A stretch of DNA of 64,000 nt from Bacteroidales bacterium. GTDB taxonomy: Bacteria; Bacteroidota; Bacteroidia; Bacteroidales; F082. The stretch spans positions 1 through 64,000 of the forward strand of contig JAKIVD010000013.1 of the NCBI GenBank assembly GCA_021647205.1. The letters run 5' to 3'. Below the pieces are notes generated by a model. That model did no database searches, was not told the origin of the DNA, and was given only the letters and a program-made list of their open reading frames with translations. A program made the translations under genes and the position numbers. Below, piece after piece: positions 1-6,731 of the stretch. Each line of letters opens with the position of its first letter. Position 1 is the first letter of the stretch.

Positions 1-2288
1 ATACAAAAGTATGTTCCGGCACTCAGGTTTTCAAATAGCCCGTCATTGGTTTGGAAACTGCTGCTATCATCGATGGAATAAAAAACATCCCCATTGGAAA
101 CTGTTGCTGAAATGTCAATCTGCCCGTCGGCTGAGTAATCGGTTTCAGGGGAGGTGGTGACATTCGTAATTTCCGGTCCGGGAATGTTTTCAATTACGAC
201 CGGATTGTTTTCAAACACTGTTTCACAATCTCCCTGATCGCTGACCTTGACAAAATAATTGCCTGCCGGAAGGTCTGTAAAAACATTGTCGGTTTGCCAG
301 TTGTTGCCGTTATCGATGGAAAACAACAAATCAGTTCCTGCTCCCGATGTGGCACTGATTTGAATGCTACCGTTGTTTTGATCACAGTAAGAAACTGAGA
401 ACTCTACTTCCGATATTTCAATATCCCCTGCATCGGTGATGGTGTAAGCTTCGGAAATGGTTTCGCAGCCATTGCTGTCCAAAACATGCAGGAAGTAATT
501 GCCCACGGCCAGGTTGGAAATATCAAGTGTAGTAGCTATCAAATTGTTGTTACCATCGTACCAGGCAAAAGTCAGTGGTTCTGCCCCTTCAACCTGCAGG
601 CCTGCAATACTTCCACTGCTTCCACCGCAGGCGGTTGGGGTGATGAGCAAATTATTTTCTGCAAAAATAGCTTTGTCAAACCAGCCCACATGAATGGTGT
701 CGGACAAACTACAACCCAAATCGTTGGTAACTTTCACCCAGTAAGTTCCAGAATCTGAAACAGTGATGCTAAATACATTGTTCCCAATACTTCCTGTACT
801 CCACGCGTAAAAACCTGTATCGCTTCCTGCCGTAAGTACTGTTTCTTCTCCTTCACAAATTAGTTGATCTGGTCCCAAATTAGGGTTTGGAGAATCCTTT
901 ATGGTAATTACCCGTGAGGTTTCTTCTACCCTTCCGCTCGGGTAGGTGACTGTGACATATACTTCATACTCACCGCCATTCTCATAATAGTGTACCGGCC
1001 AAAGTTCGGTTGATGTTTGTAAATCCCCGAAATCCCAGAGGATACTACTGGGTTCTGGGAGAAAATTAGGCTGAAAAGCGATGGGATGATGGGCACATTC
1101 TCCTTCCCATTCAAAACGGTACAGATGGTCTAATAGCATATTGGGCAAGTAGTGATTCGTTTTTCGTCCATCTAAATAAACAGCATTGGCCTGAAAATTA
1201 CATTCAATACCCCGTTTCCAGGGTTTGTGGATAACACTAAGATATTCAGAATTTAAGCCATGCCGTGGTATTGTGGTATAAATCTTCCCGTCCCTGGCCA
1301 GTTGCAGTCCTTGCACAGGTCCGCGTGCAATAAAAATTTCCGATTCTTTAAACTGAAGCGAATCCTCAATATACTGCATGTCATATTGATAGAGTTCCAT
1401 TAGGTTGTTTTGTGAATTAAAATATGTTGTATACAAGAGCTTTGAATCTGGTGAAAATTCTACAGCCTGTGGCCAATATCGGCTCGTCCAATCATTCGGA
1501 TTTTTAGTAAGGGTGTAAAGCAAATCAATTTCACCGCTTGTGGCATTGAAGCTAGCAATATCCAATGATTGTTTCAAAGCCTCGTTCTGCAATCCATTCA
1601 TTGCGTATGTAGCTGCGATGTATTTCTTATTTGGCGAAACCTTCATACTCCCCTCATTATTCATGTCAGTCCTCCATGGAACAGGGCTAATTATACCTTC
1701 TGTTGATAATCCGTTAGAAGTCAATAAAAAAGCCACATACCATTGGTCGGTTTTGAAATTACGTGTAATGATCCAAACATCCTCCCCATTGGCATGACGG
1801 ACGGATGTAAGTTTATTGCTGGCTGCCCAGGCCTGCACCAGGGGTACGTTTTTATCTGAGGTAACATCGCCCAACCCCCCGTCTAAATTCATATCGACGA
1901 TGGAATAATACATGCCAATATTATCCGGAAATTCCTTACTTACTGTAAATACATAATACAGGTGATCTGATCCGGGCTGTTGGACAATTAAAGTACCCAT
2001 AGAAGCAAAACCAAACCCTAAAAGGTTACTACCATTTGGCATGGTGTGCCCTACCCTGTTCACTATTCTTCTGGCATTACAACAAAACAATAGGTTTCCA
2101 TTTGTGTCACTCATTACTGAAATTGCACTTGCAGAGCCAATATTTATTTCATGGGTATTAACGGGTACTCCGGTATTAAAGTCGAGCCCGGCATAGTCTC
2201 CAAAATACCAGATGTTGGCCTGGTTTTGGGCGGTTACAACAAGCCCTGAAAAGATAAGAAGCAGGATGAGGAGGGTTTTGCGTTTCAT
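1..2288 (-). CDS. Secreted PKD-domain protein, C-terminus beyond left edge
   Basis: The frame read leftward from the ATG at 2288 stays open to base 1, giving at least 762 residues without a stop. The first 21 residues form a clear signal peptide (MKRK, a run of Leu/Ile, then VTAQ). The next ~350 residues contain WYFGDYAGLDF and repeated blade-like segments, as in large Bacteroidota surface proteins with a propeller-like N-terminal domain. Around residues 395-440 lies a PKD-type segment (ILWDFGD ... HYYENGGEYEVYVTV). After that come SprB-like repeats with GSIQIS and LPAGNYFVKVSD motifs, typical of gliding or adhesion proteins exported by the type IX system. The expected C-terminal sorting domain would be outside the window. 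No catalytic residues were recognised, so the function is unknown beyond a likely cell-surface role. Confidence 0.85.
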   Translation of the reverse strand, partial: MKRKTLLILLLIFSGLVVTAQNQANIWYFGDYAGLDFNTGVPVNTHEINIGSASAISVMSDTNGNLLFCCNARRIVNRVGHTMPNGSNLLGFGFASMGTLIVQQPGSDHLYYVFTVSKEFPDNIGMYYSIVDMNLDGGLGDVTSDKNVPLVQAWAASNKLTSVRHANGEDVWIITRNFKTDQWYVAFLLTSNGLSTEGIISPVPWRTDMNNEGSMKVSPNKKYIAATYAMNGLQNEALKQSLDIASFNATSGEIDLLYTLTKNPNDWTSRYWPQAVEFSPDSKLLYTTYFNSQNNLMELYQYDMQYIEDSLQFKESEIFIARGPVQGLQLARDGKIYTTIPRHGLNSEYLSVIHKPWKRGIECNFQANAVYLDGRKTNHYLPNMLLDHLYRFEWEGECAHHPIAFQPNFLPEPSSILWDFGDLQTSTELWPVHYYENGGEYEVYVTVTYPSGRVEETSRVITIKDSPNPNLGPDQLICEGEETVLTAGSDTGFYAWSTGSIGNNVFSITVSDSGTYWVKVTNDLGCSLSDTIHVGWFDKAIFAENNLLITPTACGGSSGSIAGLQVEGAEPLTFAWYDGNNNLIATTLDISNLAVGNYFLHVLDSNGCETISEAYTITDAGDIEISEVEFSVSYCDQNNGSIQISATSGAGTDLLFSIDNGNNWQTDNVFTDLPAGNYFVKVSDQGDCETVFENNPVVIENIPGPEITNVTTSPETDYSADGQIDISATVSNGDVFYSIDDSSSFQTNDGLFENLSAGTYFC

Positions 2289-2640
2289 AGCAACTGTAAA
2301 GATAGGCAAAAAAAGGGATGGGCGGGTATGTTTTGTAAAATGTGTCACAGCTTGTAGCTTTTGTTTGACGTACTCATCAAAGGCATAACAGTTGCGCCCG
2401 GGTGTCTTTCCTCTTCGACCTTTCAGGAGTAAAGCCACCTGAAAGGTCTGTTCAATAACACTACGCGCTGCTGTTCGGGATTTGTAATCCCGGATTTGTA
2501 AGCATCGCACATACAAAGCTGAAAATGGATGTAATATCCTGTTCCTGAAATTTCCGGATTAAAAATCGGGAAGAGGCCAAAATCATTGTTAACAACTCCA
2601 CTTCCATTGTCGATAAATAAAAATTACCCTAGTACGAATT
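2289..2640. other. Intergenic region between divergent genes
   Basis: This gap between the divergent PKD gene and the pyr leader contains no recognisable coding sequence. It holds two palindromes. One is the inverted repeat at 2417-2448 (annotated separately). The other is a short hairpin at 2476-2492, where CGGGATT and AATCCCG are separated by 3 bases. A TATCTTTA sequence on the minus strand at 2297-2304 is one base off the TAnnTTTG consensus and could be the -7 element of the PKD gene, only 9 bases from its ATG. Confidence 0.5.
2417..2448. repeat. Palindromic intergenic element, variant copy
   Basis: An 11-bp perfect inverted repeat: GACCTTTCAGG at 2417-2427 pairs with CCTGAAAGGTC at 2438-2448 around a 10-base loop. 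The arms resemble the ACCTTCCAG arms of the dispersed element found after pyrB, pyrI, the DUF59 gene, lplA and the SLC12-type gene. I treat it as a diverged member of that family. Confidence 0.55.
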
Positions 2641-2645
2641 CGCCG

Positions 2646-2653
2646 TATTTTTG
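2646..2653 (+). promoter_or_regulatory. -7 promoter box for the pyr leader
   Basis: TATTTTTG matches the Bacteroidota sigma factor -7 consensus TAnnTTTG. Transcription would begin near 2659-2661, just before the leader ATG at 2663, so the leader transcript would be almost leaderless. No convincing -33 TTTG was seen. Confidence 0.5.
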
Positions 2654-2662
2654 TAAACTGAA

Positions 2663-2749
2663 ATGAATAACTTATCTGATTTCAGAAACCACACAAACAC
2701 AACAAAAGGTGCCGAAAAAGCACCGTTTCAAATTATTTTCAGACGGTAA
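2663..2749 (+). CDS. Candidate pyr leader peptide, 28 residues
   Basis: An ATG at 2663 opens a 28-codon frame ending at TAA 2747-2749. The product begins MNNLSDF and ends IIFRR. The stop codon lies inside the loop of the terminator hairpin at 2741-2759, so a ribosome reaching the stop would cover the 5' arm and prevent the hairpin. This mirrors the architecture of the enterobacterial pyrBI leader, where UTP-sensitive polymerase pausing couples leader translation to terminator disruption. The frame is short and its expression is inferred only from this arrangement. Because the predicted transcription start is only a few bases upstream, translation would have to be near-leaderless. Confidence 0.45.
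   Translation: MNNLSDFRNHTNTTKGAEKAPFQIIFRR
2708..2724 (+). promoter_or_regulatory. Candidate pause hairpin in the pyr leader
   Basis: GGTGC at 2708-2712 pairs with GCACC at 2720-2724 around a 7-base loop. A U-rich stretch follows (TTTCAAATTATTTTC, 2726-2740) before the terminator. In the enterobacterial pyrBI leader a pause hairpin and U-rich segment in this position sense UTP. Confidence 0.4.
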
Positions 2750-2765
2750 ACAGCCGTCTTTTTTT
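2741..2765 (+). terminator. Intrinsic terminator / attenuator ahead of pyrB
   Basis: AGACGG at 2741-2746 pairs with CCGTCT at 2754-2759, followed by a run of seven T (2759-2765). It sits only 18 bases before the pyrB start and inside the end of the leader peptide frame. A full terminator immediately before a gene with its own promoter upstream implies attenuation rather than simple termination. After it, a tiny frame of five codons (ATG 2766, TAA 2781-2783) abuts the pyrB ATG. Confidence 0.65.
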
Positions 2766-2783
2766 ATGCACAAACAAGAGTAA

Positions 2784-3704
2784 ATGATGAGCAAATTAAA
2801 AGGAAAAAGCCTGGTATCCATTACCGATTACAGCAAAGACGACATCCTCAGGATACTGGACACAGCCGAAGAATTTGAAGCCAACCAACGGCAAAACATC
2901 CTGAACGGATATGTGCTTGCCTCACTGTTTTTTGAGCCCTCCACCCGGACAAGGCTTAGTTTTGAAAGTGCCGTTCAGTATTTGGGTGGAAGCATCATCG
3001 GCTTTGCCAGTGCTGATACTTCCAGTGTTAAAAAAGGGGAAACACTGAAAGACACCATCCTGACCGTAAGCAATTATTCGGACCTGATCATCATGCGCAA
3101 CCCCATGGACGGCAGCGCGCGCTATGCCAGCGAAGTTTCGCCCGTTCCCATCATCAATGCCGGCGACGGTGCCAACCAGCACCCTACCCAGTGTTTGCTC
3201 GATTTATACTCCATCCGGAAAACACAGGGAACGCTCGACAACATCGACATTGCCATGATTGGTGACCTGAAATACGGTCGGACGGTGCACTCACTGGTAC
3301 AGGCACTTAGCTTGTTTGGTGCTACATTTCATTTTGTTTCGCCCGATTCGTTAAAAATGCCCAGCGCGGTGAAAACGGTCGTGAAAAACGCAGGGCTGGA
3401 ATACCACCAATATACTGAACTTACTGATGTAATTCCGATTGCAGATATTTTGTACATGACCCGTATCCAGGGAGAACGCTTCCCCGACCCGCTGGAATAC
3501 GAAAAGGTAAAAAATTCCTACATCCTTGAAAATGCGATGCTTGATGAATCAAAAGACAATATGAAAGTGCTCCATCCCCTGCCAAGGGTAAATGAAATAA
3601 CTGAAGATGTTGACGACAATCCGAAGGCCTATTATTTCCAACAGGCAAAGAATGGGGTTTATGTGAGACAGGCATTGATTGCCACTATTTTGGGATTGAA
3701 ATAA
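2784..3704 (+). CDS. pyrB: Aspartate carbamoyltransferase catalytic subunit
   Basis: Catalyses carbamoyl phosphate + L-aspartate to N-carbamoyl-L-aspartate, the first committed step of pyrimidine synthesis, in the cytoplasm. At 306 residues it has the usual length. The carbamoyl-phosphate signature STRTR is at 53-57, the mobile-loop Lys in SVKKGE near 83-84, HPTQ at 133-136 and HPLPR at 264-268. Two ATGs stand in tandem (2784 and 2787); either could be used. The gene is preceded by an attenuator and followed after 6 bases by a palindromic element. Its partner pyrI lies about 580 bases downstream, behind an intervening four-helix-bundle gene. Presence of a regulatory subunit implies a class B, E. 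coli-like dodecameric enzyme. Confidence 0.97.
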   Translation: MMSKLKGKSLVSITDYSKDDILRILDTAEEFEANQRQNILNGYVLASLFFEPSTRTRLSFESAVQYLGGSIIGFASADTSSVKKGETLKDTILTVSNYSDLIIMRNPMDGSARYASEVSPVPIINAGDGANQHPTQCLLDLYSIRKTQGTLDNIDIAMIGDLKYGRTVHSLVQALSLFGATFHFVSPDSLKMPSAVKTVVKNAGLEYHQYTELTDVIPIADILYMTRIQGERFPDPLEYEKVKNSYILENAMLDESKDNMKVLHPLPRVNEITEDVDDNPKAYYFQQAKNGVYVRQALIATILGLK

Positions 3705-3710
3705 AACGGC

Positions 3711-3794
3711 AGACCTTCCAGCGCTTAAAAGAACCTGGAAGAGTCTGGCCTCCTGACAAAGACTCTTCCGGGAGCTGCGCACGCTGGAAGGTCT
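3711..3794. repeat. Inverted pair of dispersed palindromic elements
   Basis: Two units face each other right after the pyrB stop. The outer arms AGACCTTCCAGCG (3711-3723) and CGCTGGAAGGTCT (3782-3794) are a perfect 13-bp inverted repeat. The inner arms GGAAGAGTCT (3737-3746) and AGACTCTTCC (3760-3769) form a nested perfect 10-bp inverted repeat. Each unit follows the pattern ACCTTCCAGCGT, about 8 bases, then a second arm close to CTGGAAGCGTCT. Confidence 0.8.
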
Positions 3795-3801
3795 TGGATT
3801 A

Positions 3802-3811
3802 AGGGTTACGG
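3802..3811 (-). repeat. Inverted heptamer copy upstream of the four-helix gene
   Basis: GGGTTACGGG is the reverse complement of the CCCGTAACCC units in the array at 4188-4250. The four-helix-bundle gene is therefore bracketed by inverted copies of the same heptamer, which suggests that gene plus repeats entered the pyrB-pyrI interval as a unit. Confidence 0.5.
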
Positions 3812-3826
3812 GCTACAATTTGAACA

Positions 3827-4198
3827 ATGAAAGAGGAACTTAAAAAAAGAACAAAGGAATTTGCAATATCCGTATTTAAACTTTCTCAAGGATTAGACCA
3901 TAAGTTTAGAGATTATCAACGTCAATTAATCCGTTGTTCAAGTTCAGTAGGAGCTAATTACAGGGCAGCTTGTCGTGCTAAATCCTCCAAAGATTTTATC
4001 AACAAGATAAAAATAGTTGAAGAAGAATTGGATGAGTCGTTGTATTTCATTGAACTCATTCCGGATTTATCTGAAAAGCCAAATGATTTATGGAATAAAA
4101 CTATCAGGAAGGAGATAAACTACTCGCTATCATTGTCAAATCAATCATCACTTTACAAAAAAATCAAACCAAGGAACACTAAACTGCGTAACCTGTAA
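3827..4198 (+). CDS. Four-helix-bundle protein (23S rRNA IVP / S23 family)
   Basis: A 123-residue protein with KRTKEFAISVFKL at the start, then RQLIRCSSSVGANYRAACR and IKIVEEELDESLYFIELI. These are the hallmark helices of the four-helix-bundle family first found in 23S rRNA intervening sequences and related to the Avd protein of diversity-generating retroelements. The role of stand-alone members is not settled. It interrupts pyrB and pyrI, and its base composition is more AT-rich than its neighbours. The last codons (KLRNL and the stop) are formed by the heptamer array that begins at 4188. An inverted copy of the heptamer lies upstream. No reverse transcriptase or target repeat is present, so a DGR role is unsupported. 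Confidence 0.85.
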   Translation: MKEELKKRTKEFAISVFKLSQGLDHKFRDYQRQLIRCSSSVGANYRAACRAKSSKDFINKIKIVEEELDESLYFIELIPDLSEKPNDLWNKTIRKEINYSLSLSNQSSLYKKIKPRNTKLRNL

Positions 4199-4250
4199 CC
4201 CGTAACCTGTAACCCATAACCCGCAACCCGTAACCCGTAACCCGTAACAC
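4188..4250 (+). repeat. Tandem heptamer array (GTAACCC)n
   Basis: Nine consecutive 7-base units, variants of GTAACCC (GTAACCT, ATAACCC, GCAACCC, GTAACAC). The array starts inside the 3' end of the four-helix-bundle gene and provides its stop codon. It has no spacers, so it is a simple tandem repeat rather than a CRISPR. Confidence 0.85.
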
Positions 4251-4282
4251 TTTTTAGACATTTTTAAAGAAAACAAAATACA

Positions 4283-4756
4283 ATGAACATGAACCATAAA
4301 AGAACAGAACTCAAAGTATCCGCCATCCGCAACGGAACCGTTATTGATCACATACCCGCTGACAATACATTTCAGGTACTTAAGATGTTAAACTTGGACG
4401 AATCGAGCCGGCAGATTTATTTTGGCACCAACCTCGACAGCAAGAAGTATGGTAAAAAAGGCATCATTAAAATCAGTAATAAATTTTTTGAAAACGAAGA
4501 AATCAGCAAGATTGCTTTGGTTGCCCCCTCCGCCACGCTGATCGAGATCAAGGATTATGAAGTGACCAAAAAGGAAAAGGTGAACCTTCCGGAAACCGTC
4601 GAAAAAATTGTGAAATGTTTCAACCCGAAATGCGTGACCAATATCCAGAATATCCCAACCCGGTTTCAGGTAATCGAAGACCATAACGGCCAAATGAAAC
4701 TAGCCTGTCATTTCTGTGAAAAAACCATGGGCGAAAAATTGATTGAGTTTTTGTAG
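4283..4756 (+). CDS. pyrI: Aspartate carbamoyltransferase regulatory subunit
   Basis: Regulatory chain that binds CTP/ATP and links catalytic trimers through a zinc domain. The protein has 157 residues (or 155 from the second Met), the expected size. The four zinc-binding cysteines are at 112, 117, 142 and 145 (C-x4-C ... C-x2-C). The N-terminal effector domain shows the conserved RNGTVIDHI near 16-24. It was presumably once contiguous with pyrB and still lies on the same strand. A palindromic element begins about 8 bases after its stop. Confidence 0.96.
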   Translation: MNMNHKRTELKVSAIRNGTVIDHIPADNTFQVLKMLNLDESSRQIYFGTNLDSKKYGKKGIIKISNKFFENEEISKIALVAPSATLIEIKDYEVTKKEKVNLPETVEKIVKCFNPKCVTNIQNIPTRFQVIEDHNGQMKLACHFCEKTMGEKLIEFL

Positions 4757-4763
4757 AATACCA

Positions 4764-4921
4764 GAACCTTTCAGCGTCTTTGTAAACCTGGAAGCGTCTG
4801 AAGGCGAAAGCGGACCTGCAACAGTTTGTATTTCATCACCCATTGGAAAGAAGCACATGTCCCATTTTAAACCCGAAAGCAATCCGGGCTTTTCCAGCAG
4901 CTACGCCAGGAAGGTCTGCCT
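4764..4921. repeat. Palindromic element pair after pyrI
   Basis: A direct copy at 4764-4801 reads AACCTTTCAGCGTC, an 8-base gap, then CCTGGAAGCGTCTGA. A weaker copy in opposite orientation is at about 4890-4921 (TTTCCAG, gap, CAGGAAGGTCTGCC). The region between and around them carries no gene. A short GC hairpin (CCCG 4872-4875 with CGGG 4885-4888, then TTTT) between them may act as a weak terminator. Confidence 0.6.
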
Positions 4922-4927
4922 GTTTCC

Positions 4928-5572
4928 ATGAAAAAAACCCACCCCATAAAAAACCTCATCGCACAGGGCGAGCACCAGCAACTGGATTTCAAATTCGAGA
5001 TTTCGGATGCGGCCAAAATTGCCCGTTCACTGGTGGCCTTTGCCAATACAGACGGGGGGAAACTGTTAATCGGGGTAAAAGACAACGGCGTGATAGCCGG
5101 GGTGCGTTCGGAAGAAGAAAAGTTCATGCTGGAAAATGCGGCGAAACGCTATTGCCAACCGGAGGTTTCATTTACTGCCAAAGCCTGGGTAGTTGATGGA
5201 AAACAAGTACTGGAGGTAGATATTCCTGTCAGCCCCGCTGCGCCACACCGTGCCCCTGACCACAATGGAAACTACAAAGCCTTTATCAGGGTGCACGACC
5301 AGAACCTGTTGGCCAATGGTGTGTTGATGAAGGTGTGGAAGAAACGCCGGCCCGGATTAAACGTCCGCTTTGTGTATTCGCAACCGGAACAAAGACTACT
5401 TGGAAGCCTGAATGACAACGGGCGAATTACACTTTCCGAAACGAGGAAGATTACGGGTCTTTCCAAATTTAAAGCCGAGCAACTGCTTTCGGACCTGATT
5501 ATTTTAGGGGTGCTTGAAATGCGCACGACAGAATCGGAAACTATTTTTGTCAGAACAGAACCGGCTGAATGA
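4928..5572 (+). CDS. AlbA_2 (Schlafen/divergent AAA-4) domain protein
   Basis: A 214-residue protein. Residues ~8-115 match the AlbA_2 domain: an EHQQLDFKFE strand, then LVAFANTDGGKLLIGVKDNG at about 35-54 and an RVHDQ turn near 120. The C-terminal third (about 160-205) looks like a winged helix (ITLSETRKITGLSKFKAEQLL), so the protein probably binds nucleic acid. Such proteins are often annotated as ATP-binding transcriptional regulators, but substrates are not established. The start ATG follows the inverted copy of the palindromic element. It is not obviously in an operon with its neighbours. Confidence 0.8.
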   Translation: MKKTHPIKNLIAQGEHQQLDFKFEISDAAKIARSLVAFANTDGGKLLIGVKDNGVIAGVRSEEEKFMLENAAKRYCQPEVSFTAKAWVVDGKQVLEVDIPVSPAAPHRAPDHNGNYKAFIRVHDQNLLANGVLMKVWKKRRPGLNVRFVYSQPEQRLLGSLNDNGRITLSETRKITGLSKFKAEQLLSDLIILGVLEMRTTESETIFVRTEPAE

Positions 5573-5623
5573 TAAATTAGTGTTTACTTGAATCAACGAA
5601 AAAGCAATAATTGAAAAAAATAC

Positions 5624-5631
5624 TACATTTG
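5624..5631 (+). promoter_or_regulatory. -7 promoter box
   Basis: TACATTTG matches TAnnTTTG, 32 bases before the ATG of the outer-membrane protein at 5663. No clear -33 TTTG at standard spacing. Confidence 0.5.
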
Positions 5632-5662
5632 CAAACAAAAACAAATAATAGAATCTGGTATC

Positions 5663-6157
5663 ATGAAAAACAGTAAAATTACATCCACCTTCATTTTACT
5701 ATTTCTTTTTCTTGCTTCAGTTCAAACAATGGCACAGGAAGAAAAGAAATTAATTTCCGCAAACTCATTTAACCTCATTATTCCCCAGGGAAAACTGGCC
5801 GACACGTACAACCTTGGCTTAGGTATTTATGCGAATATTGATTATAATTTCAGCAAACATCTTGCTGCGAGATTTGACCTGGGATGGAATTCTTTATCCG
5901 GGCCTGAAGCTATTGACTCATTAGGTTTCACCGAAAAACCGAGAATGAATCTCTGGGAATTCACCGCCGGGCTTAAAGCCAGTGTTTCTATTGTTTATGT
6001 TGAAGTCCGCGGCGGGTACTTTACAGGAGTAAACAGTTGGGGTTTTGTGCCGGCCGTAGGTCTGCGGATTGGTAGGTTTGACCTACAGGGTAATTATACC
6101 TTTGCCGGGGATAACGAGTGGTTTACGGCCAGGATAGGTTTTTATTGGGGAAACTAA
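5663..6157 (+). CDS. Small outer-membrane beta-barrel protein, unknown function
   Basis: A 164-residue protein with a signal peptide cleaved after about residue 25 (LLFLFLASVQTMAQ). The mature part alternates short hydrophobic strands with turns (FNLIIPQGKL, YANIDYNF, HLAARFDLGWNSL, FTAGLKASVSIVYVEVRGGYF) and ends in an aromatic-rich strand ARIGFYWGN. This fits an eight-stranded barrel of the OmpW/OmpX size class, but no specific family was recognised. It has its own promoter and stands alone between the AlbA_2 gene and the riboswitch. Confidence 0.7.
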   Translation: MKNSKITSTFILLFLFLASVQTMAQEEKKLISANSFNLIIPQGKLADTYNLGLGIYANIDYNFSKHLAARFDLGWNSLSGPEAIDSLGFTEKPRMNLWEFTAGLKASVSIVYVEVRGGYFTGVNSWGFVPAVGLRIGRFDLQGNYTFAGDNEWFTARIGFYWGN

Positions 6158-6470
6158 GGAAATAGTGGTAATAATCAAAGTGTTTCTGTGAAAGCCAGCC
6201 GGTGCCTTGACAAAATTAAGGATCCGGATACAGTAATAGTCTTTGGTTTTACATTGCTTTTAAACGAAGGGGGTTGGTACAAATCAAGTCCCTTTTTCCT
6301 GTTTATTATTCTTTGGGCAGTTCGCAAAAGCAGTATTCATCTTCCTGCTTTTCATTCTGATGAATGACGGTCGAGTTTCCCACTCCGGCCTGTCATCTTT
6401 CCAACTGTCAGGCGTGTTCTGAGAATCGTAATTTAATTACTGAAAATCTACACTTCCGTATTTTTTTTCA
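6158..6470. other. Intergenic region without recognised feature
   Basis: About 310 bases between the small outer-membrane protein gene and the TPP riboswitch promoter. No coding frame, repeat or RNA was recognised on either strand. Confidence 0.4.
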
Positions 6471-6478
6471 TATTTTTG
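6471..6478 (+). promoter_or_regulatory. -7 promoter box for the TPP riboswitch transcript
   Basis: TATTTTTG matches TAnnTTTG. It would start transcription at about 6484, exactly at the 5' edge of the TPP aptamer. Confidence 0.55.
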
Positions 6479-6484
6479 CAACAC

Positions 6485-6570
6485 CAACAGGGGTGCCTTA
6501 ATACAACGGGCTGAGATCAAACCCTCTGAACCTGATACGGGTAATGCCGGCGTAGGGAAAGGGAAAAGTT
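6485..6570 (+). ncRNA. TPP riboswitch (THI element)
   Basis: The thi-box conserved blocks appear in order: GGGGTGCC at about 6490-6497, GGGCTGAGA at about 6508-6516, ACCCTCTGAACCTGATACGG in the middle, then GGTAATGCCGGCGTAGGGAAA. This is the thiamine pyrophosphate aptamer, which represses the downstream gene when TPP is abundant. It lies about 90-160 bases ahead of the TonB receptor gene, so that receptor probably imports thiamine or a precursor. Confidence 0.95.
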
Positions 6571-6605
6571 TCATTTTATCAGGGTCCCCGGTTAAATAGC
6601 AACTT

Positions 6606-6652
6606 GTTGTTTGCACAACCTCAAACAACGGGTTTCTGTTTGGCGTTAAACA
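6606..6652 (+). promoter_or_regulatory. Mutually exclusive hairpins: candidate riboswitch expression platform
   Basis: CAAACA at 6622-6627 can pair upstream with TGTTTG (inside GTTGTTTG, 6606-6613) or downstream with TGTTTG at 6637-6642. The downstream TGTTT can instead pair with AAACA at 6648-6652. There is no T-run, so switching at the level of translation start (6660 or 6732) is more likely than transcription termination. Confidence 0.4.
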
Positions 6653-6731
6653 AAATGTCATGAAACACCTATTAACTGACGGGTTAACCCGACGGTTCTC
6701 ACACGAGAATGATTATTTCAAAAAAAGAGAC

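Noticed and set aside
3827-4198. Diversity-generating retroelement accessory (Avd) reading of the four-helix-bundle gene
   Set aside because: No reverse transcriptase, template repeat or variable repeat was seen anywhere nearby.
4188-4250. Possible CRISPR or telomere-like array
   Set aside because: The units are 7 bases with no spacers and no cas genes are near. It is a simple tandem repeat in a chromosomal context.
6660-6731. Extended N-terminus of the TonB receptor
   Set aside because: The 24 extra residues are polar and precede a normal signal peptide starting at 6732. The riboswitch platform is close, so the longer form is not excluded, only less likely.
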